This document shows positions 47,001-57,775 of a stretch of DNA of 64,000 nt, piece after piece. Position 1 is the first letter of the stretch; every line of letters begins with the position of its first letter. The stretch comes from Capsicum annuum (lineage: Eukaryota > Streptophyta > Magnoliopsida > Solanales > Solanaceae): contig NC_061121.1 in assembly GCF_002878395.1 (NCBI RefSeq), positions 9,766,830-9,830,829 of the forward strand, in the 5' to 3' direction. A model generated the notes under the pieces. That model ran no database searches, was not told where the DNA came from, and worked only from the letters and a program-made list of their open reading frames with translations. Made by a program: the position numbers and the translations under genes.

Positions 47001-47916
47001 TCTTTGTCATGGTTTGCACCAGAGTCAGCGCAACATCCATCAACATTCTTCACCATATGTATGTCTGTTATCACCGCCACAAATGGTTCTTCGGTAACGT
47101 TTTCCTGAGGTTTAGGCTCACGTTTCTGAAATCTGCAAAAATCGAGTAATATGCCCACTCTTGCCACAAACAAAGAACGGTTCTTTTTGTTGTACATGTT
47201 GATTTTTTGCTTGGTTCTTTCCACCATTATTGTCTTGGGATGTCTACCATCATTTTTCTTGAATTTTTTCTTCTTAGGCTTCAAAGTAGTATTTTTGTTA
47301 GTTTCAGGAGTAGCATTATTTGAAGAAATTAAATTTACCTTCGGTGTGATGTTGTTCTCTTCTGTTTGCAAAAGTGCATCTTGGCCCCTTGCTTCTTCTT
47401 CCATGCGGATTCCCATTATTAAAGTCTCAAGATAAGTTTCCTTTTGCTTATGGCGCATGTTTTTTTGAAATTCATTCCATGAAGGTGAAAATTTATCAAT
47501 TATGCCACATACAATAAAGTTATCTCCAATTTTGATTTCCTAGGACCTGAGCTCTCCAACGATCATTATGAAGTTCTGAGCTTGGTCTACCACTGATTTA
47601 TTGTCCATATTTGAAAATGAACAAATCTGCTAGACACATATTGTTTTGCTCCCTCCTCCTTAGTTTCATACTTACTCTGCAATGTTTTCCAAATTTTCTT
47701 CACACTAGAGTAAGTTCTATCATAATAATCATAAAAATTATCAGACAAACAATTAAGTAAAAAGTATCGACACTTGTAGGAGTCACTGTCATATTTTTCA
47801 ACTTTCTTTTGAAGAGAGATAAGTTCGTCGTGGGTCATGGAAGAGTTATCTACTTTATTTGGATTCTTCCCAGTTAAAACATAAGAGATATTGAGAACAC
47901 TCAAGTAGAAAAGCAC
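44086..47916 (-). pseudogene. gag-pol of copia element 3, broken
   Basis: Minus strand order: gag (47916-47587, [20 protein letters not shown]; 47458-46973, Lys-rich with [10 protein letters not shown] at its end, the protease active site DSG); protease remainder with LKDVLYTPFMRKNLMS (46976-46794); pre-integrase C-ACSNAKITKTPH (46648-46463); integrase with RSDRGREYES and DVAERKNRT (46378-46088) and VWGCLAYV (46064-45780); reverse transcriptase with YLYVDDSLIFGS and HFDLKDLGDANYIQGI (45128-44859); RNase H with RPDIAYAVRVLSRF (44726-44487) and HCDSTAAI, KTRHMRRKHN (44430-44086). Separate frames and stops mean it is dead. Related to element 1. Confidence 0.92.
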
Positions 47917-48028
47917 TTTACACTTTCACCTCTTGAAGTGAGTGCCGTTGAACCGGAAGGGCTTGTTAAGATCTCCCATCTTGACATCCGTGGATTTTTC
48001 AGTTGTTTCCATTGAATCTCCTTAAAAT

Positions 48029-48770
48029 TATTGGTGAAATTACAATAAACTTACAACTGAAAATTACAAGTGAAGAAAATAAAAAGACTATCTTCTTCTT
48101 CGGCTGAGGCATGGAAATCTCTCTCTCTTTAAGGAGATTCAAGCCCACTGCAACAAATATTTCACCGGTCCAACAGTAATCTTCTTGAATTGTCCCCTCC
48201 ACACAACAACCTTCTCACAACAACTCAACAACTCTAGACAAGAGTTGAGTTCAAAGCTCCACAAAAAAGAACACCTCCCTTCAACTAATGAACTCTTTTT
48301 TTTATTATCTTTTGTGAACTCTATATTATCTTGTGTATATAATATACCAAAACCATGTAAGACCACCTCTATTTATAGGTAGGAAATCTTCCATGCAATG
48401 AATAAGAAGAATAAATGGGAAGATTAACAGAATAGAGGTTACAATGGTTACAAAAGTTACATGATCTCAAAACAAATGGTGGCCAAATGCAACCATAACG
48501 AAGAGTTGAAAGATAAGGTAGCCATGCAAACGTCCTTTGCCATTATTCAAATAGATTTAAAGGCATATAATGACATCAGTTTTAAGAGAATTAAAAGGCA
48601 CGTTTTTGCAATGAAGAAAAATGAATTGAGTGCCTAAAATGTAACTTAAATCACTTAACTTCTTAATGTTACTAAATGACATGTAATAGAAGGGATGAAT
48701 GTTTTGACGTCCAAAAGCCATGCATAATAATATCAAATAAAAAATAATATTAAAATGCTAAAAAACATCA
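48029..48770 (-). repeat. 5' LTR of copia element 3
   Basis: Plus-strand start TATTGGTGAAATTAC (the TG is mutated to TA) and end AAAAAACATCA; 742 bp. Confidence 0.88.
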
Positions 48771-48775
48771 TATTC

Positions 48776-49105
48776 TTTTTAAATTTTGTGAAAATCTAAA
48801 CCATAGCTCCTACATCCATTGATGGATGCAGAGAAACAACTGAGCTGAGGAAGACGGGAACTGTTTTATTGCTTCTGGAAAAACTAACTGTACATTGTGT
48901 AGTTACATCTATTTATAGATGAAGTAAGAGAAAGTCAACTTGTGAAAATATCTTAGCTCCTGCCAGCTCATTAACAGCCAAAATCATCTCTAAAAACCTC
49001 TAACAAGCTGATAACAAACTAACTGCATTTAACATCCCTAACTAACTAGGCATCCAATGTGTATTAACATGTTGGAACATCAGTGTGTATTAACCTATTG
49101 GAACA
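48776..49105 (-). repeat. 3' LTR of copia element 4, main part
   Basis: It continues 42743-42761. It ends TATTGGAACA, and the purine-rich strand of CTCCCCCCTCAAGC (49106-49119; minus GAGGGGGGAG) follows as polypurine tract. With the 19 bases left of element 3 the LTR is about 349 bp, with mirror ends TGTTGGAA and TTGGAACA. A TATA-type word (CTATTTATAG) lies near 48910. Confidence 0.8.
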
Positions 49106-49129
49106 CTCCCCCCTCAAGCTACAAGGTGT

Positions 49130-51717
49130 AGAATATTCAACACACCAAGCTTGCCTATTAAATGCATTTGTTAAGCATGACTTAACCCCTTGGTAAGAAG
49201 ATCAACAACTTGATCATGAGTAGTAACACGAATAGCCTAAATTAGACCACTTTTAATCCGGTCAATCTCAATGTGTTCTGTTCTTTCATGAAACACAAGA
49301 TTTTTTGCCAGTTGAATAGCAGAGTTGTTGTCACTAAACACAGGGATAGGCATCGTAAAGGGAACATTGAGCTCCTGAAATAAGCGAACTAACCAAGTTA
49401 ATTCAGCAACAGTTATGGCCATGCTCCTGTACTCAGCCTCAGTAGAACTTCGGAATATAGTATGTTGTTTCTTGGATTTCCAAGAGATCAAAGAGTCACC
49501 AAAGTGAACAACATAGCCTGTGACTGATCTTCTAGTATTAGGGCATGTAGCCCAGTCTGAATCACACCAGCATGTGAGAGAATTAGAAGGTTGAGATTTC
49601 AAGAAAACTCTTTTCCCAACTGTCTTTTTTTGATACCTCACTACTCTAGTAGCAGCCTCCCAATGAGATCTCCTGGAATGTTGCATAAACTGACTGAGAT
49701 TTTGAACAACAAAGCTAATATCAGGTTGGTAATGGTAGCATACCTAAGTTTCCCCATGAGTCTTTGATAGGAAGAAACATCTGTCAGTAAGTCATCTTGA
49801 TGAATACCTGATTAATGATATTCAACAATAGTTAGTCTCAGGTTTGATTCCAAATGAGTAGTTGCTGATTTGGCACCACTAAGGAGTAGTTGTTGGTTTG
49901 GCACCACTAAGGCCTGTCTCTGAGATTAACTCAACTATGTTCTTTCTTTGGTTTAGGATGAATCCTGCATCAGACCTAAAAACTTCAATAACCAAGAAGT
50001 TATTGAGATCACCTATGTCCTTTATCTTAAATTATTGATGCAACACTGCCTTAGTTGCAGTGATCAATTTTGCACCACTTCCTGTGATGAGTTGGTCATC
50101 AACATACACCAAAATAAGGACTATATCGTATGCTTTATTCATACTGAGAGTAATCATGTGCACTTTGAGTGAAACCAGCTGCAAGAAGGGCGTAGTGAGT
50201 TTAAGGTTCTATTGTCTAGAAGCCTGCTTGAGTCCATAAAAAAACTTGAGCAGTTTGCAGACTTTGTTCTCCTATCTCTTGAAACCTTCTAGCATTTCCC
50301 AGTACACCTATTCTTCAATATCACCCTATAAGAAGGCAATATATACATCTATTTTTTGAATGGTCCACCCTCTAGTCAAAGCCAGTGCAATTACACATCT
50401 AATTGTCACCATTTTTACAACAGGTCATCATGATAATCTAGCCCCTCCTGCTGGCTATATCCCTTGTGCGTCTTCTTTGAACTTTTCTACTTCACCATTT
50501 GCCTGATATTTGATCTTGCAGATCCACTTTGCACTAATAGTATTTTTTCCATTAGGAAAATCTACTACAACCCATATGTTATTAGTTTCCAAGGTTGAAT
50601 CCAACTACATTTCTTCTACCTACCTCGCATCCTTCACAACTTGTTTCAAGCACTGAGTAGTGAAGCTGGAAAACTTGGTCAAGTAACATTGAGAATCTTT
50701 TCTTGTTTTGCTATAAGATAAGCTATTAGATAGAGGATGTTGATATTTCTGACCTCTAGAAGGGTTGATATCTTGCACCCATATAGATGGCTTGATGGTC
50801 CTGGAAGGTCTATTGGAAGATGCTTCAACCAATGATGGACTTTATATATTGTGTAAGATTGTATCTATAGTAGGTAATTCTGTTGTTGCATTATTGTCTT
50901 CAACGAAAGAGTCTGTAGCTGCATCTGGTATGACACTAGAATTAGTGTTATCAGCTTCACCAGGTGATGATGGAGGTGAAATATCCTCCTAAATGATATC
51001 ATTTTATGTTGGAATTAAGAAGTCAGTCATATCTAAAGTCTGCACCTAGTGTAATTGTGCAAAAGGAAAACTGTCTTCTTGAAATCTAACATCTCTTCTC
51101 ACAAACAACTTCTTGGAGTCCATGTTTTCAGAGATTCAGAATATCCCATCAACTCAACATGTTTTGCTCTCTCAGAGAATTTATCTCACTTTGGAAGTAA
51201 TGTGGCACAAATAAGCATCCTATGACTCTCAAATAAGAAAGTTTAGGCTCCTTAGAAAATAGAATCTTCAAAGAGCTTTTACCATCTCGGATTGAAGAAG
51301 GCAACCAGTTCATTAATACACAGCTACTTTCACATATAACCCCCAATATTTGATGGGCAAATAAGCTTGGAATTTAAGAGCTCTTTCTATATTTAGTATT
51401 TGTCTATGTTTCCTCTCCATAACACCATTTTGTTGTGGTGTATAAGGAAAACTTGTTTGATGTAGAATACCAAAGGATTGAAAGAGATTTGCACACTAAT
51501 GATTGATGAATTCTGTCCCATTATCTGAACTTATAGACTTTATCAACACTCCAAATAGAGTTTTGGTCATAGAAATAAAGTTCTTAATGGCTACTATGGT
51601 CTCGAACTTTAATTGCAGTAAATGCTACAATCCTCCACCATGGTCAGAAAATAACACTTATTATCAAAGGTAGGATTTTTATAAGGCCCCAGAGATCCAC
51701 GTGTATACGATCAAAAC
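49130..51717 (-). pseudogene. pol of copia element 4, truncated
   Basis: Minus strand from the right: integrase start (FDRIHVDLWGPYKNP, about 51717-51670), core with DNGTEFINH (about 51520) and YTPQQNGVMERKH (about 51440), LKFQAYLPIKYWGL, C-terminal parts (51346-51149; 50832-50620), RT in several frames (50600-49700), and RNase H (49686-49237) with CDSDWATCPNTRRSVTGYV, SSTEAEYRSM and SDNNSAIQLA. Gag, protease and the 5' LTR are missing on the right, where the sequence meets element 5 head to head at 51717/51718. Same family as element 2 by integrase similarity. Confidence 0.88.
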
Positions 51718-52530
51718 AACCAGAAGATATGTAGAATTACTTGTATAAGTTAAGATTGTTCCAATTTCTGAGTGGATTAAATAAGTCTTATGACCAGGCT
51801 TGCAGACAAATTCTATTTAAAGGAGTAACTCCTACCATTAATCAGGCATATTCCATGATCATAGAGGATGAAATAGAATATTTCTCTCATATGGTTGCGG
51901 TACATGATAAGTTAGAACCCTGGCTATGCAAGTGAATCGAAATTTTAGTTCTGGACAAGGGTGTTCAAACTACAGAGGTAGGAAATATGAATATTGTCAT
52001 TTCACTGGTCACACTAAGGAAACTTGCTACAAATTAATAGGCTACCCCACTAATCGGAAGCAAAAAAAAAATTAGGCTACAATGCTAATGACCATAGATC
52101 ATACAATTCTGGAGGATTTGGTAATATAGGATCTAGTCACCACTTCATCGGTAACATTGAAGTGCAATCACAGGTTAATTGTGAACAATCTAATACAACA
52201 AATATGGTTCCTGGACAAGCTAATGTGGTCACCACTAGTCATGCCATCAGTACTCCAAAAATGGCTAAGGGTCACACTTTCACTGAATGAGAATATAGTT
52301 TGATCATGAACATGCTGAAAAAAGACACTAAGGATCTGAAACAAACCAATATAACAGGTATTACCACTTGTTTTTTGTCCAAAACTTATTCTCAAAGTTG
52401 TACTATGGATTCAGGAGCTACTCATCATGTATATTCAAATGTACAATTACTCAAGGATGGGCATGGGATCATTCAACGTCATAGAAATAAGTTGCATTTA
52501 CCTACTGGAGCTAAATTTGATACAAGCCAC
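51718..52530 (+). pseudogene. gag-protease of copia element 5 (5' truncated)
   Basis: Plus strand: FQFLSGLNKSYDQACRQILF and TPTINQAYSMI (to 51935), zinc knuckle YEYCHFTGHTKETC (about 51983, first Cys changed to Tyr), a linker, then protease with MDSGATHHV (about 52404) and LPTGAKFDTSH (to 52530). It is close to element 2. The Ty3/gypsy insertion at 52531 splits the protease. The last five bases, GCCAC, are that element's target duplication. Confidence 0.88.
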
Positions 52531-53051
52531 TGTAATACCCCGAGAATCCCAACCGATAGTAGAACAATGCTTCAAGATCATAAGAAATAAATATTAGTGA
52601 TTTGGTAGTTTTATGATCAAGTTAGATGTATATTAAGGCCTCAAATACATCCTAGCTCTTAGACGAATCAAAACATCCCTTACCGATTGAATTCTTGAGA
52701 AAGATTTTGGTATAGTCAAATTCAAACGAGTATATCTTTTGTTATACCATGAATTTTTGATATCATAACCTACTAAAAGATAGATAATTGAATTATCTTT
52801 CCAACGATACCAATTTTTCCAAAATATGGTATCTGAGTAAAAAGTTATGGTCGTTTTACTGAGAGTTGTTCGAGCTACCCAGGAGCGATGGGCAAGCTGA
52901 CAGGCCGTCAAGTCAGCGACGGACCGTCACTTTAGCTATGACAACTCAGGCAGTAAGGCCGTTTTTTGGCCCAAAAATAACTGTTGGAGTGACGGTCAGT
53001 CACCAGACTGACAGTCAGTCACCAGAGTGATGGTCCGTCACCCAGGCCATT

Positions 53052-53100
53052 TTCGAACAAAGTTGACGGTCTGGGTGACGGACCGTCAACTTTGTTCGAA
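53052..53100. repeat. Perfect 20-bp hairpin in the 5' LTR
   Basis: The left stem TTCGAACAAAGTTGACGGTC (53052-53071) is exactly complementary to 53081-53100, with a 9-base loop. The 3' LTR copy keeps only the right stem (58261-58282), diverged. Confidence 0.9.
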
Positions 53101-54419
53101 ACAGCATTGAAACGACGTTTTAAAGGGCTTTTTGGGTATTTTCCACCCCTTTTAACACCAAAATACATCAAATCAAAACACATAACTCCTCATTCATTCA
53201 TAACATCAAAATAAGGATTTTTTTCAAGATCAAAACCCAAGGACAAAATTCAAACCCTTCTTCAAGAAACAAAGAAATTCAAGTTCTCAAGTTCAAGAAC
53301 CATTAAGAAAACATCAAGATCTATTTTTCCCAATCCAAGAACGTTCAAGAAATGTTAGTTATCTTTCAAGATTCAATCTTTTGAGGCATGTTAGATGTTG
53401 TTTCTTGTGTTCCTTCCACCTACGAAGTTCAAGAATCCTTTTCAAAATTTTAAAGTTTGTGTATTTATGAGCTTTCATGGTTAATGTGAATTGAAGTTCA
53501 TGATTATGTATTGTTGAGATTTAATTCATGATTTAGACTACAAGTTTCAAGAATTGATTCTAGTATGTGATAAATTGTGTGATGTTCATGTTAAACCCTC
53601 TTCAAGTTGTACGTTGATTGATGTATCCATGATAATTAGGTGTAGAAATTGTTGAATAACCAAAGCATGCTCCCCATATGTTTGATAAAATGCTTATGTG
53701 AAGGAATTAGAGTCACTATAGCATGTTTACAAGAAATCCCCAATTTTGTATAAGTCCATGCATGCCAAGTGTTTGTTGAAAAGCCTTAGTGAATGAATTG
53801 TGACATGTTAGCCTGAAATCCCCAATTATGTGCACTTGAATACATGTTAAGTGTTTTATACATTCCTTATTGAATGAGTTATTAGAAAATGGCATGCCTC
53901 CCTATCATTACATATTTAATAATTCAAAGGGCTTGAAGAGATGTTTTATTGAGTGTATGGTGAGTGATAGTCTATTGTTATGATATTCAAGAGTGGTCAT
54001 GTCTTATACTATTTATGTTATTAAGTCCTGGGGGTATTTATACCTGATAAATTAGCTGCTTGTCTAGAGCCAGATTCAGTTTCATGATAATCTCAGTCAA
54101 GCCATGATCCTTAGAACTCAGTCAGTTACAGAACTTAAGAAATCTCAATAATCTCAGTATCATTAGCATTCCAGCTTCAGTTTCGTACTCATCTCCAATC
54201 TTAGTAGTATTTGAGTATTCAAATCAGAACTTAGTAGCATTCAGTCAGATAACGAAATCTAGTAGTATTCTGTTAGTCTTCGGACCCAAGTGAACTCAGC
54301 AAAATCAGTCAAGTAACATGATTACTAATAGATTTATCTCAGTCTAGTGTAGTTTAAGAAAAAAATCAGTTCAGTGTCTTTCAGTTGGGTGTAGGATTCA
54401 GCATCGAGTGAACCTAGGG

Positions 54420-54945
54420 ATAGGGGCTCACCCGCTAGGCAGGAATGAGATCTCTAAGAGCAACCCCTAAGTTCCAAAACTACATATCCAGTGTACAGAT
54501 GAGATGTCACCCGTTAGATAGGACTGATCTCAGGGGTCACTCGTTAGGTAGGACTAACTGCATAGAAGTTTTCTTTACCCGTGGTACAATACTGACACCC
54601 TTCCAGCTGTGGTTACAGGTTGGACCCCACAAGTTAAGATTCGGGGCATATAGGCTGGATAACTACTTTCCACAATCTCAGTTTCTGAATCAGTCTCAGT
54701 AAAAGAACTCAGCTTAGTAGTACAAATTTAGGACTGTCAGATACAGTCAACCATTACCATATTCAATGGATCTAGAGATCACCCTCTAGATAGAATTGAT
54801 CTCAGAAAAAATCAATCATCTTCATTCTTAGTAGATTCAGAATCACCCACTAGATACAACTGATCTCAGATTCAGTTAATCATTCTTAATATCATTAGAT
54901 TCAGAGATCACCAGCTAGATAGGACTGGTCTCAAGCTCAGTGTTA
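54420..54945 (+). repeat. Repeated GATC-hairpin units in the 5' LTR
   Basis: Five or more units of the pattern GAGATCACCCGCTAGATAGGACTGATCTC occur near 54427, 54508, 54773, 54842 and 54905. The outer seven bases (GAGATCA and TGATCTC) pair, so each unit can form a small hairpin. Counterparts in the 3' LTR are at about 59365, 59446, 59704 and 59768. Confidence 0.8.
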
Positions 54946-55637
54946 CATTATCAACATCAGTAGATTCATTTATTCACTATCCCAGTATTAGTAAGCTCAT
55001 ATGTCAGTAATGCATCACTCGAAACTCAGTATTCAGTGTCACTATGATTTCAATTATGGTTTATGCATTTATGAACGTATCCTCATTTAGAATACTCATG
55101 TTATTCAGTAAGCTATAGTTCATGCATATGATCCTTTTTCATTTAGCCTTACCTCATCTAGCATACCAGTACATTCGTATGTACTGATGCATAATTTTCT
55201 GCATTATGGTGTTTTATACTATAGGTTCCGAAGCACGAGATTCAGAGCACCCTTAGCAATTCAGATTCAGCCAGAAGCAGTAGACTTAGTAGTGATTCCT
55301 CATAATTTGAGGATGTTCTATTATTTCATTATATTTCTAGATTCAGTATTTTAGTAGACGGAGTTAGTTGGAGGATTGTCCCATCAACTCTTTATTCAAA
55401 TATTTTAGAGGCTTTCAGACTAGATGTTCAAATAGTTGCTTTAGTATTTTTGATACTTTATTCAGTTGTATTTTAGTTTTGAACCTTATGGAAATTTTTC
55501 GCCAGTTGTTTTCCATATTTTTATAGTATATTATGCAATGCTCAGTTATAGGTACTAGAAAAGGGTTAGATTGTGGTCCTTTGGGATCATAATCACTGTG
55601 TAGCATCCGGGGTTTAGAATTAGGGGCGTTACAAACT

Positions 55638-55650
55638 TGGTATCAGAGCC
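55638..55650 (+). promoter_or_regulatory. Primer-binding site of the gypsy element
   Basis: TGGTATCAGAGCC, initiator-Met type, four bases after the LTR end at 55633. Confidence 0.9.
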
Positions 55651-55856
55651 TAAGGTTCAACAGTATCCTAGGAAGTCTGAAAGTCGTATCTAGTAAAGTT
55701 TTGTACATGGTGTGTTACGCGTTACATTTATGTACAGAAGGCTATAAGATGTTTTAGGAATAGTTTTCCTTCTTTCAGTATTCATGTCATGAGAGTATGC
55801 ACAAGTTCTAGTTAATTCTCAGTGTAATCCATTCTTTCTTTCATTTATAGAATATG

Positions 55857-57030
55857 CCTCCTTACAAAGCCAATGCTCGTAGGAATGATAACCAGCCACC
55901 TCAGCTCGTAGATCCTGAGAATGAGAAAGTGTCACATGCAAAGTTTTGAGCAGCGTTTTAGGCGCTAGCCCATGCTGTGACAACTAGTGTTCAAGGAAAC
56001 CGCCAAGCTGAAACCCCACCTTAACAAGATGGTGGTTTAGCCACAGCTAGAATTAGAGATTTCATGAAAATGAACCTGCCAGAATTCTTTGGGTCAGTAG
56101 CAGGTGAGGACCCACAACTTTATCTTGAGGAGGTGAAGAAGATCACCCAGATTATACATATGTCTGAGGAGGAGAGTGTAGAATTAGCATCCGATAGGTT
56201 GAAGGATGTTGCTTATGATTGGGTAGTGATATGGAAGAAGGGTAGAGGGGAGGATGCAGCTCCCATGACTTGGCAGGTGTTTCAGGATATATTTTTAGAT
56301 AAGTTTTTCCCACTTGAGATGAGAGAAGCTAAGGTAGAATAGTTCATGAACCTAAGGCAAGGCTCCATGACATTGAAGGAGTGTTGCCTTAATTTCAACC
56401 AGTTAGATAAGTAAGCTTCAAATTTGATGGCTGGCCCTAGATCTAGCATGTGTAAGTTTGTGACTGGTGTGTCCGCGTTGGTGTTGAAGGAGTGTAGGAC
56501 TGTTATACTCAATAGAGAAATGGATCTTACTAGGATAATTATGCACGTTTAGCAGATTAAGGTAGATAAGACAAAGAAAAGGGAGAGAGTGAATAAAAAA
56601 GCCAGAACAGGTAGTTATAGTTTCTCTCAGGCAGGGTCATAAGGTGGTACCCGTTCTCAGCATATTCAAAAATTTTCATACCCAGCTCTATCCTCAGCTA
56701 GTATACCCGCACCAAAGTTCAGGGATGTCAGTTGTAATGGAGAGACAGGCTCCAAATCCCAGACTAGTGTGAGAAGTGAGTGTACCTATTCTCTTTGTGA
56801 AGAATATGGCAAGAATCACCTAGGTGTGTGTAGAGCAGGCAGCGAGGTATGTTTTGGATGTGGTAAGCTAAGCCATAGGATGCGGCAGTGTAGAGTGCTA
56901 GCACAGAGGGGAAAAAATTTGTGTCAGCAGGGCACCAATAGTGGTTAGTGTCAAAATAGATTTTATTCACTCCAGACCCGTCATGATCTGGAAGGTTCCC
57001 CTAACATAGATTCGGGTATGTTATAAGTCT
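55857..57030 (+). pseudogene. gag of the Ty3/gypsy element
   Basis: ATG at 55857 (MPPYKANARRNDN). After stops at about 55948 comes the gag core: MNLPEFFGSVAGEDPQLYLE, EESVELASDRLKDVAYDW, WQVFQDIFLDKFFP (56064-56342), then MNLRQGSMTLKECCLNFNQL, a basic linker, and the zinc knuckle CFGCGKLSHRMRQC (about 56850). Stops at 56341, 56413, 56551 and 56640 break it. After about 57030 the sequence has no protease; a short leftover reads close to the spacer before the polypurine tract. Confidence 0.9.
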
Positions 57031-57775
57031 TTTATATTCATGAGATGCATTGTTCGATCCCTTGCTCACATTAGAGCTTATGTTTCAGCATGGGTTAGTT
57101 AGTAAAGCCAGCAAGTTAGTTTAGCAGTTAGACAATCAGATTCGTATAGTTTGTTTTCTCATCTTTTTATCTAATCATTCTATCCAAAATCTCAAGGAAA
57201 GATAACTATTCCAAGGTAGAAAGTCCTAGTAGTTGCAAGATAAGTTCAGTTCATGAGTCATGCATTAGTTTCAAATTCCCAAGGTTAAGTTATGATCCAG
57301 TTCGTAGGTGCCTTGTTCATCGCCTCGGTTTTCTCAAGTTTGTCGGTGAAAAAAGTGTTCTTAGAGGGATAGAGTGTCCCATGGGGGAGATACCCTATCA
57401 CTCACCGATGTTTTCCATTCCTTAAACCCATTCAGTTTCATGCTAAGATCTTCGTTGCAAGCTTTGCATCAAATATCATTACATAGTCAGTCATGCTTTC
57501 TAGAGTCAATTTAGTCTGATATTCATGCATTAGATATGCATGTTCAGTAAAAGAAGCTTAGTTTATCAGAAATTTCAGAAAGGCTTTTATGAAAATAACT
57601 CAGTCATACATCCACGCATCAGATATGTATGTTCAGTATAACAAATAAGAATATCAGTAGTTCCAGTCATATAGTCATGTTTCAGATGCTCATGTCCAAT
57701 AAGTAATTTCATCCTGCTAGTAGTCTCAGCCTAACCATCCTCATTCAAGGACGAATGTTCCCAAGGGAGAGATAT
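57031..57775 (+). other. Non-coding 3' interior of the gypsy element, with polypurine tract
   Basis: No pol motifs. It ends with TCCCAAGGGAGAGATAT, whose AAGGGAGAGA (57763-57772) is the polypurine tract directly before the 3' LTR. Two diverged copies of a CAGTCATA...CATGTTCAGTA phrase occur between 57520 and 57700. Confidence 0.8.

Larger units (their letters stand above)
42762..48770 (-). mobile_element. Ty1/copia retrotransposon 3, complete but inactive
   Basis: A 6009-bp element on the minus strand with LTRs of 774 and 742 bp and a perfect TATTC duplication (42757-42761 and 48771-48775). It landed 19 bases inside the LTR of copia element 4. The sequence inside the 5' LTR (minus strand ATTTTAAGGAGATTC) again is not the initiator-Met primer site and resembles that of element 1 (ATCTTAAGGA). 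Coding region broken by stops. Confidence 0.92.
52531..55633 (+). repeat. 5' LTR of the gag-only Ty3/gypsy element
   Basis: TGTAATACCCCGAG to GGGGCGTTACA; 3103 bp, very long for an LTR. It matches 57776-60494, which has a deletion of about 240 bases near 58490. It contains TGACGGWCCGTCA palindromes (52915-53090), a perfect 20-bp hairpin (53052-53100) and a series of CACCCGCTAGATAGGACTGATCTC units (54420-54940). Confidence 0.92.

Noticed and set aside
54445..54702. 85-residue frame repeated at 59325-59648
   Set aside because: Both are the same LTR repeat block read through; the repetition comes from the LTR pair and is not a conserved gene.
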